Under the pieces are notes generated by a model, which did no database searches, was not told the DNA's origin, and saw only the letters and a list, made by a program, of their open reading frames with translations. Of a stretch of DNA of 64,000 nucleotides, positions 49,892 to 58,582 are shown piece after piece. Both the position numbers and the translations under genes were made by a program. The stretch is from assembly GCF_000661955.1 (NCBI RefSeq), contig NZ_CP007597.1, positions 3,917,728-3,981,727 of the forward strand. The letters run 5' to 3'. Numbering within the stretch: the stretch's first letter is position 1; each line of letters begins with the position of its first letter. The DNA is from Stenotrophomonas rhizophila (lineage in GTDB: Bacteria; Pseudomonadota; Gammaproteobacteria; Xanthomonadales; Xanthomonadaceae).

Positions 49892-52012
49892 ATGTCCACG
49901 CTGCGCCGCCCTACCCTGATGCTTGCCATCGCCGCCAGCCTGTCGCTGGGCCTGAGCGCCTGCGACCGTGAGCCGGCCGCCCCCGTCGCCACCGCGCCGG
50001 ACAGCCCCGCCGCGGCACCGGCCGCGCCCAAGCCGCAGCTGGGCAGCTTCGGCTTCGATGCGACCGGCATGGACCGCAGCGTCGCCGCCGGTGACGACTT
50101 CTTCGGCTTTGCCAACGGCAGCTGGGTGAAGAACACCGAGATCCCGGCCGACCGCTCCAGCTACGGCAGCTTCAATGTCATTGCCGAGAAGACCCTGGCC
50201 GACACCCGCGCCATCCTTGAAGGCGCCGCCGCCGACACCAAGGCCAGTGGCGAGGCCAAGCTGATTGGCGACTACTACGCCGCATTCATGGACGAAGCCG
50301 GCATCGAGTCGCGTGGCGTGGCCGCGGTGAAGCCGGAACTGGACGCGATCGGCGGCATCGCCGACAAGGCCGCGCTGGCCACCACCCTGGGTGGCACCCT
50401 GCGCGCCGACGTCGACCTGCTGAATGCGACCAACTTCTACACCGACCGCCTGTTCGGCGTATGGGTGTCGGTGGACCTGCTGCAGCCGGACCGCAATGCG
50501 CCGTACCTGGTGCAGGGTGGCCTGGGCCTGCCCGACCGCGACTTCTACCTGCAGGGCGGCCGCATGGCCGAGCTGCGCAAGCAGTACCAGGCCTACATCG
50601 CCCAGGTGCTGCAGTTGGCCGGCGTTGCCGACCCGGCGGCCAAGGCGCAGCGCATCCTGGCGCTGGAGACCAAGATCGCCCAGGCCCACGCCACCCAGGA
50701 AGAAACCAATGATGTGGCCAAGGGCGCCAATGCCTGGAAGCAGGCCGACCTGAACGCCAAGGCGCCGGGCATGGACTGGGCCGCGTTCCTGGCCGGTGCC
50801 AAGTTGGGCGAGCAGCAGGACTTCATCGTGTGGCAGCCCAAGGCCGTGGCCGGCATCTCGCGCCTGGTGGCCACCGAGCCGCTGGATGTGTGGAAGGACT
50901 ACCTGGCCTTCCACGCGCTGGACCGCGCCGCGCCGTACCTGCCCAAGACCTTCGCCGATGCGCGCTTCGCCTTCCACGGCACCACCTTGAACGGCACCCC
51001 GCAGCAGAGCGAACGCTGGAAGCGCGCGGTGGATGACAGCAACCACGCCGTCGGCGAGGCCATCGGCAAGCTGTATGTGGAACGCCACTTCGACCCGGCC
51101 ACCAAGGCCCGCGCCGATGAGATGGCCAAGAACATCATCGCTGCCTTCGCCAAGCGCATCGACGCGCTGGCGTGGATGTCGCCGCAGACCAAGGCACACG
51201 CCAAGGCCAAGGTGGCCGGGCTGACCGTGGGCATGGGCTACCCGGACACCTGGCGCGACTACAGCGGCCTGGAGATCAAGCGCGACGACGCACTGGGCAA
51301 TGCCGAGCGCGCCGAGCAGTTCGAGTACCAGCGCAACATCGCCAAGCTGGGCAAGCCGGTCGACCACGGCGAGTGGGCGATGCTGCCGCAGACCATCAAC
51401 GCGATGAACGTGCCGCTGGAAAACCGCCTGGTGTTCCCGGCCGCGATCCTGCAGCCGCCGTTCTTCGATGGTGCTGCCGACGACGCGGTGAACTACGGCG
51501 CGATCGGTGCGGTGATCGGCCATGAGATCAGCCACGGCTTCGACAATGCCGGTGCGCTGTTCGATGAAACCGGCAAGCTCCACAACTGGTGGACGGCCGA
51601 TGACCTGAAGAAGTTCAACGCCGCCGGCGATGCGCTGGCCGCGCAGTTCAGCAGCTACCAGCCGTTCCCGGGCGTGTCGGTCAACGGCCGCCTGACCCTG
51701 GGCGAGAACATCGCCGACGTGGCCGGCCTGGCCACCGCCTACGACGCCTACCAGCTGTCGCTGCAGGGCAAGCCGGGCCAGACCCTGGAAGGCTTCAGCC
51801 CGGACCAGCGGTTCTTCCTGGGCTTTGCCCAGGCCTGGCGCAGCAAGGCGCGCGAGCAGGCCCTGCGCAACTCGCTGCTGACCAACGTGCACGCACCGGG
51901 CCAGTTCCGCGCGCTCACCGTGCGCAACCTGGACGCGTGGTACCCGGCGTTCGAGGTCAAGGAAGGCCAGAAGCTGTACCTGGCCCCGGACAAGCGGGTC
52001 AAGGTGTGGTGA
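49892..52012 (+). CDS. M13 family zinc metallopeptidase, lipoprotein (PepO/neprilysin-like)
   Basis: Peptidase of 706 residues cleaving small peptides. The N terminus LMLAIAASLSLGLSACDRE has a lipobox (LSAC), so the enzyme is lipid-anchored in the envelope; a Pro/Ala linker follows. Zinc site HEISH in VIGHEISHGFDNAGALFDETG, third ligand Glu in LGENIADVAGL; NAMN-like NAMNVPLENRLVFPAAILQPPF and the C-terminal CxxW replaced by AWYPAF. Start at 49892. Two hairpins follow its stop. It is divergent from the EAL gene. Confidence 0.95.
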   Translation: MSTLRRPTLMLAIAASLSLGLSACDREPAAPVATAPDSPAAAPAAPKPQLGSFGFDATGMDRSVAAGDDFFGFANGSWVKNTEIPADRSSYGSFNVIAEKTLADTRAILEGAAADTKASGEAKLIGDYYAAFMDEAGIESRGVAAVKPELDAIGGIADKAALATTLGGTLRADVDLLNATNFYTDRLFGVWVSVDLLQPDRNAPYLVQGGLGLPDRDFYLQGGRMAELRKQYQAYIAQVLQLAGVADPAAKAQRILALETKIAQAHATQEETNDVAKGANAWKQADLNAKAPGMDWAAFLAGAKLGEQQDFIVWQPKAVAGISRLVATEPLDVWKDYLAFHALDRAAPYLPKTFADARFAFHGTTLNGTPQQSERWKRAVDDSNHAVGEAIGKLYVERHFDPATKARADEMAKNIIAAFAKRIDALAWMSPQTKAHAKAKVAGLTVGMGYPDTWRDYSGLEIKRDDALGNAERAEQFEYQRNIAKLGKPVDHGEWAMLPQTINAMNVPLENRLVFPAAILQPPFFDGAADDAVNYGAIGAVIGHEISHGFDNAGALFDETGKLHNWWTADDLKKFNAAGDALAAQFSSYQPFPGVSVNGRLTLGENIADVAGLATAYDAYQLSLQGKPGQTLEGFSPDQRFFLGFAQAWRSKAREQALRNSLLTNVHAPGQFRALTVRNLDAWYPAFEVKEGQKLYLAPDKRVKVW

Positions 52013-52014
52013 TC

Positions 52015-52070
52015 GGTGTCACCGCGCGACGGTGACACCTGAAAACGGGCGCTTCGGCGCCCGTTTTCGC
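52015..52070 (+). terminator. Two consecutive hairpins after the M13 gene
   Basis: GGTGTCACCG/CGGTGACACC (52015-52039, 10-bp stem, loop CGCGA) begins 3 bp after the stop codon, followed by GAAAACGGGCGC TTCG GCGCCCGTTTTC (52041-52068) with a stable tetraloop and a short T tract. The second is an intrinsic terminator that can act in both directions. Confidence 0.88.
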
Positions 52071-52123
52071 GTCTGGGGGCGCGGTGAACAGCCGGCGCGC
52101 ATCGGCGTGGTGTTGAACGCCCG

Positions 52124-52228
52124 GTAGAGCCGACCGTTGGTCGGCTGCCCTCCGCGACACCCCACGCACACCCGCACGCCAATCCGGGCCGTGCGGCGAT
52201 GGCGCAGCCGACCAACGGTCGGCTCTAC
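52124..52228. repeat. Head-to-head SMAG pair
   Basis: Forward copy 52124-52148 and inverse copy 52204-52228, 55 bp apart. The inverse copy overlaps the 3' end of the MpaB-like gene: the TAG stop of that gene (52225-52227) is part of the repeat's GTAG end. Confidence 0.88.
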
Positions 52229-53148
52229 GGGGGAGGCCACTCGGCCAGCACGCTGGCCGGCAGGCCCATCCGCGCGCAGGCACGCGGGGCCAGACCATCC
52301 TGCAGCGCGCGCCGGAACAACGGCGTCATCGCGCGCAGCACGCGGGCGGACGTGCGTGCCTGCGCGCGTTGCATTGCCGTGCGTTCCAGCATCGCCTCGG
52401 CCCAGTCCGGCAACAACGCCGCACCCGCGCCCAGGAACAGCTCACGCGACAATCCGGCCATCGGCACCGGCAGGCGGATGCCCGACAACACCCCCAGCAC
52501 TTCGCGCGAGCGCCCATCGAACCGAAGCTGCGGCAGCTGCCGGGCGAAGTACGCGTCCACCTCCGCTTCAGACGCGGGCACCTGGGTGGCGCCCAGTGCC
52601 TCGGCAACGCGCTTGTACTCGCGGTAATACTGGTCGGCCACCGCACCGGGCACCTCGCGGCAGTAGCGCCGGCAGCCTTGCAGGAAACCGTAGGCCTCGG
52701 TCACGTGGACCCAGGTGAGCAAGGCCGGATCATCGGCTGAATACGCGCGGCCGTCGGCACTGTGCCCGCGCACCTGCGCGTGAATGCGCGTGACCTTGGC
52801 CACCAGCGCATCCACCTCGGCGCTGGGCGCATAGGTGGTGCCGGCCACGAAGGCCGTGGTGCGACGCAGCCGTCCGACCAGGTCGTCGCGGAAGTTGGAG
52901 TGGTCGTACACCCCGGCCAGGGCCAGCGGGTGCAGGGTCTGCAGCATCAAGGCACACAGGCCGCCGGCGAGCATGCCGGGGAATTCCGAATGCACCCGCC
53001 AGGTCGCGCTGTGCGGCCCGAACCAGCCCGGATCGCCCTGCGGGTGGTCGTACTCGATGCCGCTCTGGCCGCGGGGGAAGGCGCCCAGCACCCAACGCCG
53101 GATGGGCGCGGTGACAGGCTGGGAAAGACGGTGCAGCAACGGCGGCAT
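52225..53148 (-). CDS. Oxygenase MpaB family (DUF2236) protein
   Basis: Protein of 307 residues of the DUF2236/MpaB family, related to heme proteins such as latex-clearing protein. Family signatures: GWFGPHSATWRVHSEFPGMLAG, LMLQTLHPLALAGVYDHSNFRDD, LTWVHVTEAYGFLQGCRRY and YYREYKRVAEALGA. Several conserved histidines could bind heme. No signal peptide. Function in bacteria is unclear; some act on mycophenolate or isoprenoids. The last three residues before the stop are prolines, and the stop itself comes from a SMAG element, hinting that the original C terminus was changed when the repeat inserted (inference). Confidence 0.88.
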   Translation of the reverse strand: MPPLLHRLSQPVTAPIRRWVLGAFPRGQSGIEYDHPQGDPGWFGPHSATWRVHSEFPGMLAGGLCALMLQTLHPLALAGVYDHSNFRDDLVGRLRRTTAFVAGTTYAPSAEVDALVAKVTRIHAQVRGHSADGRAYSADDPALLTWVHVTEAYGFLQGCRRYCREVPGAVADQYYREYKRVAEALGATQVPASEAEVDAYFARQLPQLRFDGRSREVLGVLSGIRLPVPMAGLSRELFLGAGAALLPDWAEAMLERTAMQRAQARTSARVLRAMTPLFRRALQDGLAPRACARMGLPASVLAEWPPP

Positions 53149-53457
53149 CTCGGGGGTCCAATCGGGCGGAGGCGACGGCAGTCTGCGCGGTCGGGGCCGA
53201 TTCTGGCCGATCCCGGCGCCCCCGGGGAGCCCCTGCGCTTAACCGGCGTTCGATGTGCAGGTGCAGCATGATTTTACCTGCGACATCTTGTCGCACGCTG
53301 CGATGGCGATGATGCACCGCATCAGGCCACCCGCATTCAGAAATATCAGCCCGGTGGCTTCGCATTTCCCCCATTGCACGACCCGCTGGAAGTGCTAGAA
53401 CTGAATCCGCCTCACGTTCGTCCAATGCGCTGCCGCACGTTCCAGAAGGAGCACGTC
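53149..53457. promoter_or_regulatory. Divergent intergenic region with a 17-bp dyad
   Basis: No gene is visible. TGCGACATCTTGTCGCA (53279-53295) is a perfect 7+3+7 palindrome, about 130 bp upstream of the MpaB-like start and 163 bp upstream of the membrane-protein start. It looks like a regulator site; I cannot name the regulator. Confidence 0.5.
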
Positions 53458-54072
53458 ATGATCGCTTTGTTCAAGGGTTTGGGTTTGCTGTTGCAGGACA
53501 ACGAGCTGTACAACAGCCCGTTCGAAAAACAGGTCGCGCATTGGCGTAACAAGAGCGAGCAGCAGATCCGCGAGGAAGTGGCGGTGCTGGCCAAGGCCAA
53601 GGGCCAGTGGCTGATGGCCTCGATCGTCGGCTGGCAGGCCGCTTCGCTGCTGATCCTGGGCCTGATCTCCAACTATCTGTGGAAAGACGATTTCCATATC
53701 ACCTTCACCCGCGTGGTGATCGTGTTCGGCTCGTGGATTTCCATCCTGTTCGTGATCTGGTTCATGGCCAACATGTTCGACCACACGGCCGGTTTCGAGC
53801 GCTGGATGAAGGCCTTCAACAGCCGCGCCCGCATCACCTCCGACGCCGACAGCGTGGAATGCGTGGCCGAAGCGCTGGACATGGCCCAGCACTATCCCGA
53901 CGTGCTGGACTACAAGCAGGCCGTCACCGCGCGCCGCGAGCTTCGCCACGAAGACATCCGCATCATGCGCGAGATCGGTCGGATGCAGCAGCACACCGAG
54001 CTGGTGGGCCAGCTCAACCATGTGGGCGAGCAGGACAACCGCAGCAACCTGCACCTGCAACCCGCATTCTGA
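53458..54072 (+). CDS. Hypothetical inner-membrane protein
   Basis: Protein of 204 residues with two membrane helices (~60-78, LMASIVGWQAASLLILGLIS; ~90-110, VVIVFGSWISILFVIWFMANM) flanked by cytosolic helices: an N-terminal EKQVAHWRNKSEQQIREEVAVLAK that could form a coiled coil, and a C-terminal tail (RRELRHEDIRIMREIGRMQQ). No family is recognised. AGAAGGAG lies 7 bp before the ATG. It is convergent with a lipoprotein gene, sharing a strong terminator. Confidence 0.75.
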   Translation: MIALFKGLGLLLQDNELYNSPFEKQVAHWRNKSEQQIREEVAVLAKAKGQWLMASIVGWQAASLLILGLISNYLWKDDFHITFTRVVIVFGSWISILFVIWFMANMFDHTAGFERWMKAFNSRARITSDADSVECVAEALDMAQHYPDVLDYKQAVTARRELRHEDIRIMREIGRMQQHTELVGQLNHVGEQDNRSNLHLQPAF

Positions 54073-54096
54073 CCAACCCGGAAAGTGGGGGGAGCC

Positions 54097-54134
54097 ACAA
54101 TGCCACCGTGATCACTCACGGTGGCATTGTTCTT
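54097..54134. terminator. Bidirectional terminator overlapping the lipoprotein 3' end
   Basis: ACAATGCCACCGTGA and TCACGGTGGCATTGT pair perfectly over 15 bp with a 4-nt loop, followed by TCTTT on the plus side. The loop holds the stop codon (TGA read on the minus strand, 54112-54114) of the convergent lipoprotein gene, so its last codons form half the stem. Confidence 0.85.
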
Positions 54135-54456
54135 TGGGCTGCTCGCTGACGCACTGGTTGAAGCCGGTGGGCAACCCGGCCATCTGTTCGGTCTTGCCGA
54201 CCGCCACGGCCAGCCGGTGCAGCGGCGGTTTGGTGCACGCCGCGTCCTTGCTGCAGGTGGGATCAAGCAGCAGGTAGTGGCAGGTTCCACTGCTGCTGGC
54301 GATGCACTCGAAGTGCGCCACGCCGTCCACCAGGGTGCTCTTGCTGTACAGCGCATCCACGCCGTTGGCACGGATGCGGGTCACCGAGGTGTTGCTGGAC
54401 TGCTGGCACCCGGCCAGCAGCAGTACGGCGACGCACAGGGGCAGGAAAGTACGCAT
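54112..54456 (-). CDS. Small lipoprotein of unknown function
   Basis: Protein of 114 residues beginning MRTFLPLCVAVLLLAGCQQ, with a lipobox LLAGC; the Gln after Cys favours outer-membrane sorting. The mature part contains six cysteines, suggesting disulfides (CIASSSGTCHYLLLDPTCSKDAACTK in two pieces). Start at the ATG 54456, with GGAG 5 bp upstream; a GTG two codons earlier is possible. Not recognised as a named family. Confidence 0.75.
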   Translation of the reverse strand: MRTFLPLCVAVLLLAGCQQSSNTSVTRIRANGVDALYSKSTLVDGVAHFECIASSSGTCHYLLLDPTCSKDAACTKPPLHRLAVAVGKTEQMAGLPTGFNQCVSEQPKEQCHRE

Positions 54457-54489
54457 GATCACTCCAGGAAAAATGAGGGCCTGCTCTGG

Positions 54490-55263
54490 CTACATGCCCC
54501 GGAACAAGCTCATGAACGGTTGACTGACATTGAGTACTTCGGCCCGGTGTTTCAGACGCAGCTGGCCGCGCCCGGTATCGTCGCGGCTCACCGCCGCCAC
54601 CGCTTTCATGTTCACGATGGTGGAACGATGCACCTGGCGGAAACGCTGCGGGTCCAGCACGTCCAGCAGCTCGCGCAGCGGCGTGCGCAGCAGGCTTTCG
54701 CCCTGCTCGGTGACCACCGTGGTGTACTTGCTGTCGGCACGGAAATACAGCACGTCTTCGAGCATGATCAGCTGGGTGTCGCGGCCGTTGCTGGCGGTGA
54801 TCCAGGCCAGCGGCGGCGCGCTGCTGGGCGCGCTGCCGCCCTGCCCCAGACGCTGCAGCAGCTGCTCCAGCATGGCGTTGTCCGGCCGGCCCTGCTGCAT
54901 GCGCGCCAGGATGCGCTCGCGCGTGGCCAGCAGGCGCTCATCGCTGACCGGCTTGAGCAGGTAGTCCATCGCGCCCTGTTCGAAGGCGTCGATGGCGTAC
55001 TGGTCGTAGGCGGTCACGAACACCACCTGGGTGCGCGGGCTGATCTCGGGCAGCGCACGTGCCACGTCGATGCCGGTGATGCCGGGCATGCGGATGTCCA
55101 GGAAGGCCAGGTCCGGCTTCAACTCGGCCAGCCGTTCCAGCGCGCACGCACCGTCTTCGCATTCGGCCACCAGCCGCAGCTCCGGCCACAGCCGTTGCAG
55201 CTGCGCCACCAGCGACTGCCGCAGCAGGTCTTCGTCTTCGGCGATCAGGGCATCAAGCTGCAT
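54490..55263 (-). CDS. LytTR-family response regulator
   Basis: Response regulator of 257 residues. Receiver domain with EDED, Asp in LAFLDIRMPGITG and Lys in MDYLLKPVSD; after a Gly/Ser/Ala-rich linker (~125-150) follows a LytTR DNA-binding domain (LYFRADSKYTTVVTE, RTPLRELLDVLDPQRFRQVHRSTIVNM). The start at 55263 overlaps the sensor gene's end by 11 bp. Regulators of this type (AlgR, LytR) often control surface polysaccharide or peptidoglycan genes; target here unknown. Confidence 0.93.
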   Translation of the reverse strand: MQLDALIAEDEDLLRQSLVAQLQRLWPELRLVAECEDGACALERLAELKPDLAFLDIRMPGITGIDVARALPEISPRTQVVFVTAYDQYAIDAFEQGAMDYLLKPVSDERLLATRERILARMQQGRPDNAMLEQLLQRLGQGGSAPSSAPPLAWITASNGRDTQLIMLEDVLYFRADSKYTTVVTEQGESLLRTPLRELLDVLDPQRFRQVHRSTIVNMKAVAAVSRDDTGRGQLRLKHRAEVLNVSQPFMSLFRGM

Positions 55264-56545
55264 GGACGGCCTCGCGCGCATCGCGCGGCAGGGTGATGGT
55301 GGCGGCGACGCCGCTGGGGAAGTTGGACACGATGGCGACGCCGGCGCGGTCGCCGCAGGTCAGACGCAGGCGTTCGCGCAGGTTCTTCAAGCCGATGCCG
55401 GTGCCGCTGGTGCCCTGGCCGAACCCCAGCCCGTCGTCGGCAACGGTGAGGGTGACATGGTCATCGAAGGCGCGCGCGATGATCCACACCGTGCCGCCAC
55501 CCGGCTTGGGCTCCAGGCCATGCTTGATGGCGTTTTCCACCAGCGTCTGCAGCGCCATCGACGGCAGCGGCAGGCCGGTCAGTGCCGGCGGCACGTCAAC
55601 CTGCAGCGCCAGCCGCGCGCCCATGCGGATCTTGAGGATTTCCAGGTAGGCCTGGGTGCGTTCCAGCTCCACGCCCAGCGTGGACATGGACTCCTCCACG
55701 CTGGGCAGCGAGCTGCGCAGGTACTGGATGAGATGTCCCAGCATCTGGTCGGCGCGCGGCGGGTCGGTACGGGTCAGCACCTGTGCGTTGGCCAGCGTGT
55801 TGTACAGGAAATGCGGTTCCACCTGGGCATGCAGCAGGTTGAGCTTGGCTACCGACAGTTCCTTCTCGGTGGCGGTCTGTTCGGCCGCGGCCTGCTCATC
55901 GCGGCGCTGCTCGGACACCCGCCGGGTGATGGCGCGGGTAACCGCTTCGGCATTCTCGAAGTTGCTGCCCTCATCCACGGCCAGCAGGTCGGCCCAGACC
56001 CCCGCGTCGGGTTCGAACAGCAGGGTCACGCTGCTGGTGCCCTGCCCCGGGGTGACCGTGGCCAGCACGCTGTTGCGGCGGATCGCCAGCCGTGCCGGCA
56101 GGTTCCAGCGCGAGGGCGGGCGGCCGTTGTAGGGATCCACGCGGCGCACGTAGGCGCGCACCTGCAGGCTGCCGGCGGCGCTTTCGATGTCTTCCACGCG
56201 GGGCAGCTCGGCGATGGCCTTTTCCAGCAGCGCGAAGGCCGGGCCGGCATCCATCGGCAGTTCGATCTGGCGGCGCTGGCGGCTGGACAGGGTGGTGCCG
56301 TCCAGGCGCCCGGCGATCAACCAGACCCGGCGGATGTGGGTGATGCAGCTGCCGATGGCGGTGACCGCCAGGAACATGGCCAGCAGCCCGAAGACCCAAC
56401 CGGGGCCATCGTCCATGCCGCTGAAGATGCCACTCCAGACGAAGCCGGCCACGATGATGGCGACGGCCCAGGCCAACAGGATGCGAAGGATCAGTGCGAG
56501 GCTGGCGAACACGGCGGCGTCTTCACGATGGGATGGGCCGAGCAT
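55253..56545 (-). CDS. LytS/AlgZ-type sensor histidine kinase
   Basis: Sensor of about 430 residues. Two membrane helices near the N terminus (~15-35 ILRILLAWAVAIIVAGFVW; ~42-62 WVFGLLAMFLAVTAIGSC), then an unusual cytosolic region of ~160 residues (IELPMDAGPAFALLEKAIAEL, SSVTLLFEPDAGVWADLLAV) before the His-kinase domain with phospho-His in HAQVEPHFLYNTLANAQ, then LVENAIKHGLEPK and GIGLKNLRERL. Start at 56545 (MLGPSHRED) is uncertain; ATGs upstream are in frame. It forms one operon with the LytTR regulator. Confidence 0.88.
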   Translation of the reverse strand: MLGPSHREDAAVFASLALILRILLAWAVAIIVAGFVWSGIFSGMDDGPGWVFGLLAMFLAVTAIGSCITHIRRVWLIAGRLDGTTLSSRQRRQIELPMDAGPAFALLEKAIAELPRVEDIESAAGSLQVRAYVRRVDPYNGRPPSRWNLPARLAIRRNSVLATVTPGQGTSSVTLLFEPDAGVWADLLAVDEGSNFENAEAVTRAITRRVSEQRRDEQAAAEQTATEKELSVAKLNLLHAQVEPHFLYNTLANAQVLTRTDPPRADQMLGHLIQYLRSSLPSVEESMSTLGVELERTQAYLEILKIRMGARLALQVDVPPALTGLPLPSMALQTLVENAIKHGLEPKPGGGTVWIIARAFDDHVTLTVADDGLGFGQGTSGTGIGLKNLRERLRLTCGDRAGVAIVSNFPSGVAATITLPRDAREAVHAA

Positions 56546-56639
56546 AGCCCTGCCGCCGGCCAGGACAAGCGGCATGCGACGAAGGCGGGGAATGGGGGGA
56601 TGAAGCCGCGCTCTGCCCGGATAACGTAACGCCCCGGGT

Positions 56640-56668
56640 GTCCCCACCGGCGTTGTGCCGGTGGGGAC
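56640..56668. terminator. Strong hairpin after the M28 peptidase gene
   Basis: GTCCCCACCGGC and GCCGGTGGGGAC form a perfect 12-bp stem with loop GTTGT, 7 bp beyond the M28 stop codon. No T-run; likely a 3'-end stabilising or factor-assisted terminator. Confidence 0.7.
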
Positions 56669-56674
56669 GGTGGG

Positions 56675-58324
56675 TCACTTGCGCTCGGCGGCGCTGGCTT
56701 CACGCGGGGCGCGGAACTGGGAATCGGCGCTCCAGTTCGGCCAGGCGCGGGAATTGGCCAGCTGGTTGCCCAGCGTGTACAGCACCTCCAGGTCGCGCGA
56801 GGCACCGGCGAAGGTCCAGTCCGGCTGCCACTGATCGCCCTGCTGGTGGTAGCGCTTGGCGGTGTAGTCGTCCGAAGCGGCCTTGCCGGCCGCCACGCCG
56901 CCGTTCACCCAATCCTGGCCGGCCGAGTAGGACACCGCCGGCACGCCGCGCTTGGCGAACGGGAAGTGATCCGAGCGGAAGAACAGGCCGGCCTCCGGCT
57001 TCGGGTCCGGGGTGTAGCGGATGTCCCAGCCCTTGGCCACGTCCTTGAGCTGGTCCAGCAGTTCCAGCTTGGCCGACCCGTAGATGCCGAAATCACGCGA
57101 CGGCCCGAACGGCGCCATGCCGTCCATGTTGATCACCGCCACGGTCTTGCTCAGCGGATACAGCGGGTGGCTGGCGTAGTACTCCGAGCCCAGCAGGCCC
57201 TTTTCCTCGGCGGTGACGGCCAGGAACAGCACCGAACGCTCCGGGCGCTTGCCCTTGGCAAACCCGCGCGCCAGTTCGATCAGCGAGGCGGTGCCGCTGG
57301 CGTTGTCGAGGGCGCCGTTGAAGATGGTGTCGCCGTTGGCGTCGGGCTTGCCCACGCCGATGTGGTCCCAGTGCGCGCTGTACACCACGGTCTCGTCCGG
57401 ATGCGTGCGGCCTTCCAGGCGCGCGGCCACGTTGTGCGAAGTGATGACCTCGGTCTTGACCGCGTACTTGGCCGAGAAGGTTTCGCCCTTCAGTTCCACC
57501 GGCTTGAAATCGCGGGTCTGTGCCTGGCGCTTGAGCGCCTCGAAATCGAGCCCGGCGCGCTTGAACAGGTCCACCGCCAGATCGCGCTGGATCCAGCCTT
57601 CCAGCAGCGGGTGTGCGTCGGCCGGATTGTCACGGACCACGTCGAACATGGTGTTGGTGTTGGAGCCGGCCACGGTGGCCCAGCCGTACGACGCTGGTGC
57701 CGTCTCGTGCACGATCAGCACGCCGAGGGCGCCCTGGCGCGCGCCTTCTTCGTACTTGTAGGTCCAGCGACCGTAATAGGTCATGCCCTTGCCGTCGAAG
57801 TCGCCCTGGCCGCTTTCAAAGTCCGGGTCGTTGATCAGCACCACGGCGATCTTGCCCTTCAGGTCCACGCCCTTGAAGTCGTCCCAGTTGCGCTCGCCGG
57901 CCTTGACGCCGTAGCCGAGGAAGACCAGCGGCGCGTTCTTGATGTCCACGTTGCTGGCACCGTTCATCGCCGCGCGCACGGCGATTTCCTTGCCCTGGCT
58001 CAAGGCCTGCGGCGTGCCCTTGCTGCTCAGCGACAGGCTCGGCGCACCGACGATATCGCCCTTGAGCAGCGGCACGGCCTGGGTCCACAGGCGCTTGCCG
58101 TCCTTGAGGTCGCCGCCCGGCTGCAGCCCGGCTGCTGCGAACTGCTTGCTCAGGAAGGCCACGGTTTTCTCTTCACCGGCGGTGGCCGGGGAGCGGCCTT
58201 CGTAGGCGTCGGAGGCCAGTTCCTTGACGTCCGCGGAGATCCGCGCCCCGTCGAATTTGGGCGTTGCCGCCATCAGGGCGCCGGACACCGACAGGGCCAG
58301 CACGCTCAGTACTACTCGTTTCAT
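56675..58324 (-). CDS. Exported M28 family aminopeptidase with PA domain
   Basis: Zinc aminopeptidase of 549 residues. Signal peptide MKRVVLSVLALSVSGALMAA. An N-terminal part (~20-110), a PA domain insert (~130-260, IKNAPLVFLGYGVKAGERN, KIAVVLINDPDF) and the M28 catalytic domain: VVYSAHWDHIGVG (zinc His, Asp), NGALDNASGTASLIELA (bridging Asp), TAEEKGLLGSEYY (catalytic Glu), VINMDGMAPFG (Asp) and RSDHFPFAKRGVPAV (His). All ligands are present, so it should be active in the periplasm or outside. Start at 58324. Confidence 0.95.
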   Translation of the reverse strand: MKRVVLSVLALSVSGALMAATPKFDGARISADVKELASDAYEGRSPATAGEEKTVAFLSKQFAAAGLQPGGDLKDGKRLWTQAVPLLKGDIVGAPSLSLSSKGTPQALSQGKEIAVRAAMNGASNVDIKNAPLVFLGYGVKAGERNWDDFKGVDLKGKIAVVLINDPDFESGQGDFDGKGMTYYGRWTYKYEEGARQGALGVLIVHETAPASYGWATVAGSNTNTMFDVVRDNPADAHPLLEGWIQRDLAVDLFKRAGLDFEALKRQAQTRDFKPVELKGETFSAKYAVKTEVITSHNVAARLEGRTHPDETVVYSAHWDHIGVGKPDANGDTIFNGALDNASGTASLIELARGFAKGKRPERSVLFLAVTAEEKGLLGSEYYASHPLYPLSKTVAVINMDGMAPFGPSRDFGIYGSAKLELLDQLKDVAKGWDIRYTPDPKPEAGLFFRSDHFPFAKRGVPAVSYSAGQDWVNGGVAAGKAASDDYTAKRYHQQGDQWQPDWTFAGASRDLEVLYTLGNQLANSRAWPNWSADSQFRAPREASAAERK

Positions 58325-58369
58325 CGCTCTCTCCACAGCCAGGACCACGAAACCCCAAGTGTAGGCGAA

Positions 58370-58540
58370 GTAGAGCGGGGCTCTGCCCCGCTGCCCTAGC
58401 CCGCAACAGCCGCCGCGTAGAGCGGGGCTCTGCCCCGCTGCCTCGACCGCACCGCGCAATGCACAGCAGCCGGGCAGAGCCCGGCTCTACGGTGGTGGGG
58501 CCGCGCGACGCGACAGCAGCCGGGCAGAGCCCGGCTCTAC
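58370..58540. repeat. Cluster of four SMAG variants
   Basis: Two forward copies (58370-58394 and 58417-58441, GTAGAGCGGGGCTCTGCCCC...) are followed by two inverse copies of a different stem (58466-58490 and 58516-58540, GCAGCCGGGCAGAGCCCGGC...). The last two belong to a 50-bp tandem duplication that includes GGTGGGGCCGCGC. The cluster fills the gap between the M28 and sigma factor genes. Confidence 0.88.
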
Positions 58541-58582
58541 CGCGGTGGGGCCGCGCCGTCCGACGGTGTGCCGCAGCCGGCG

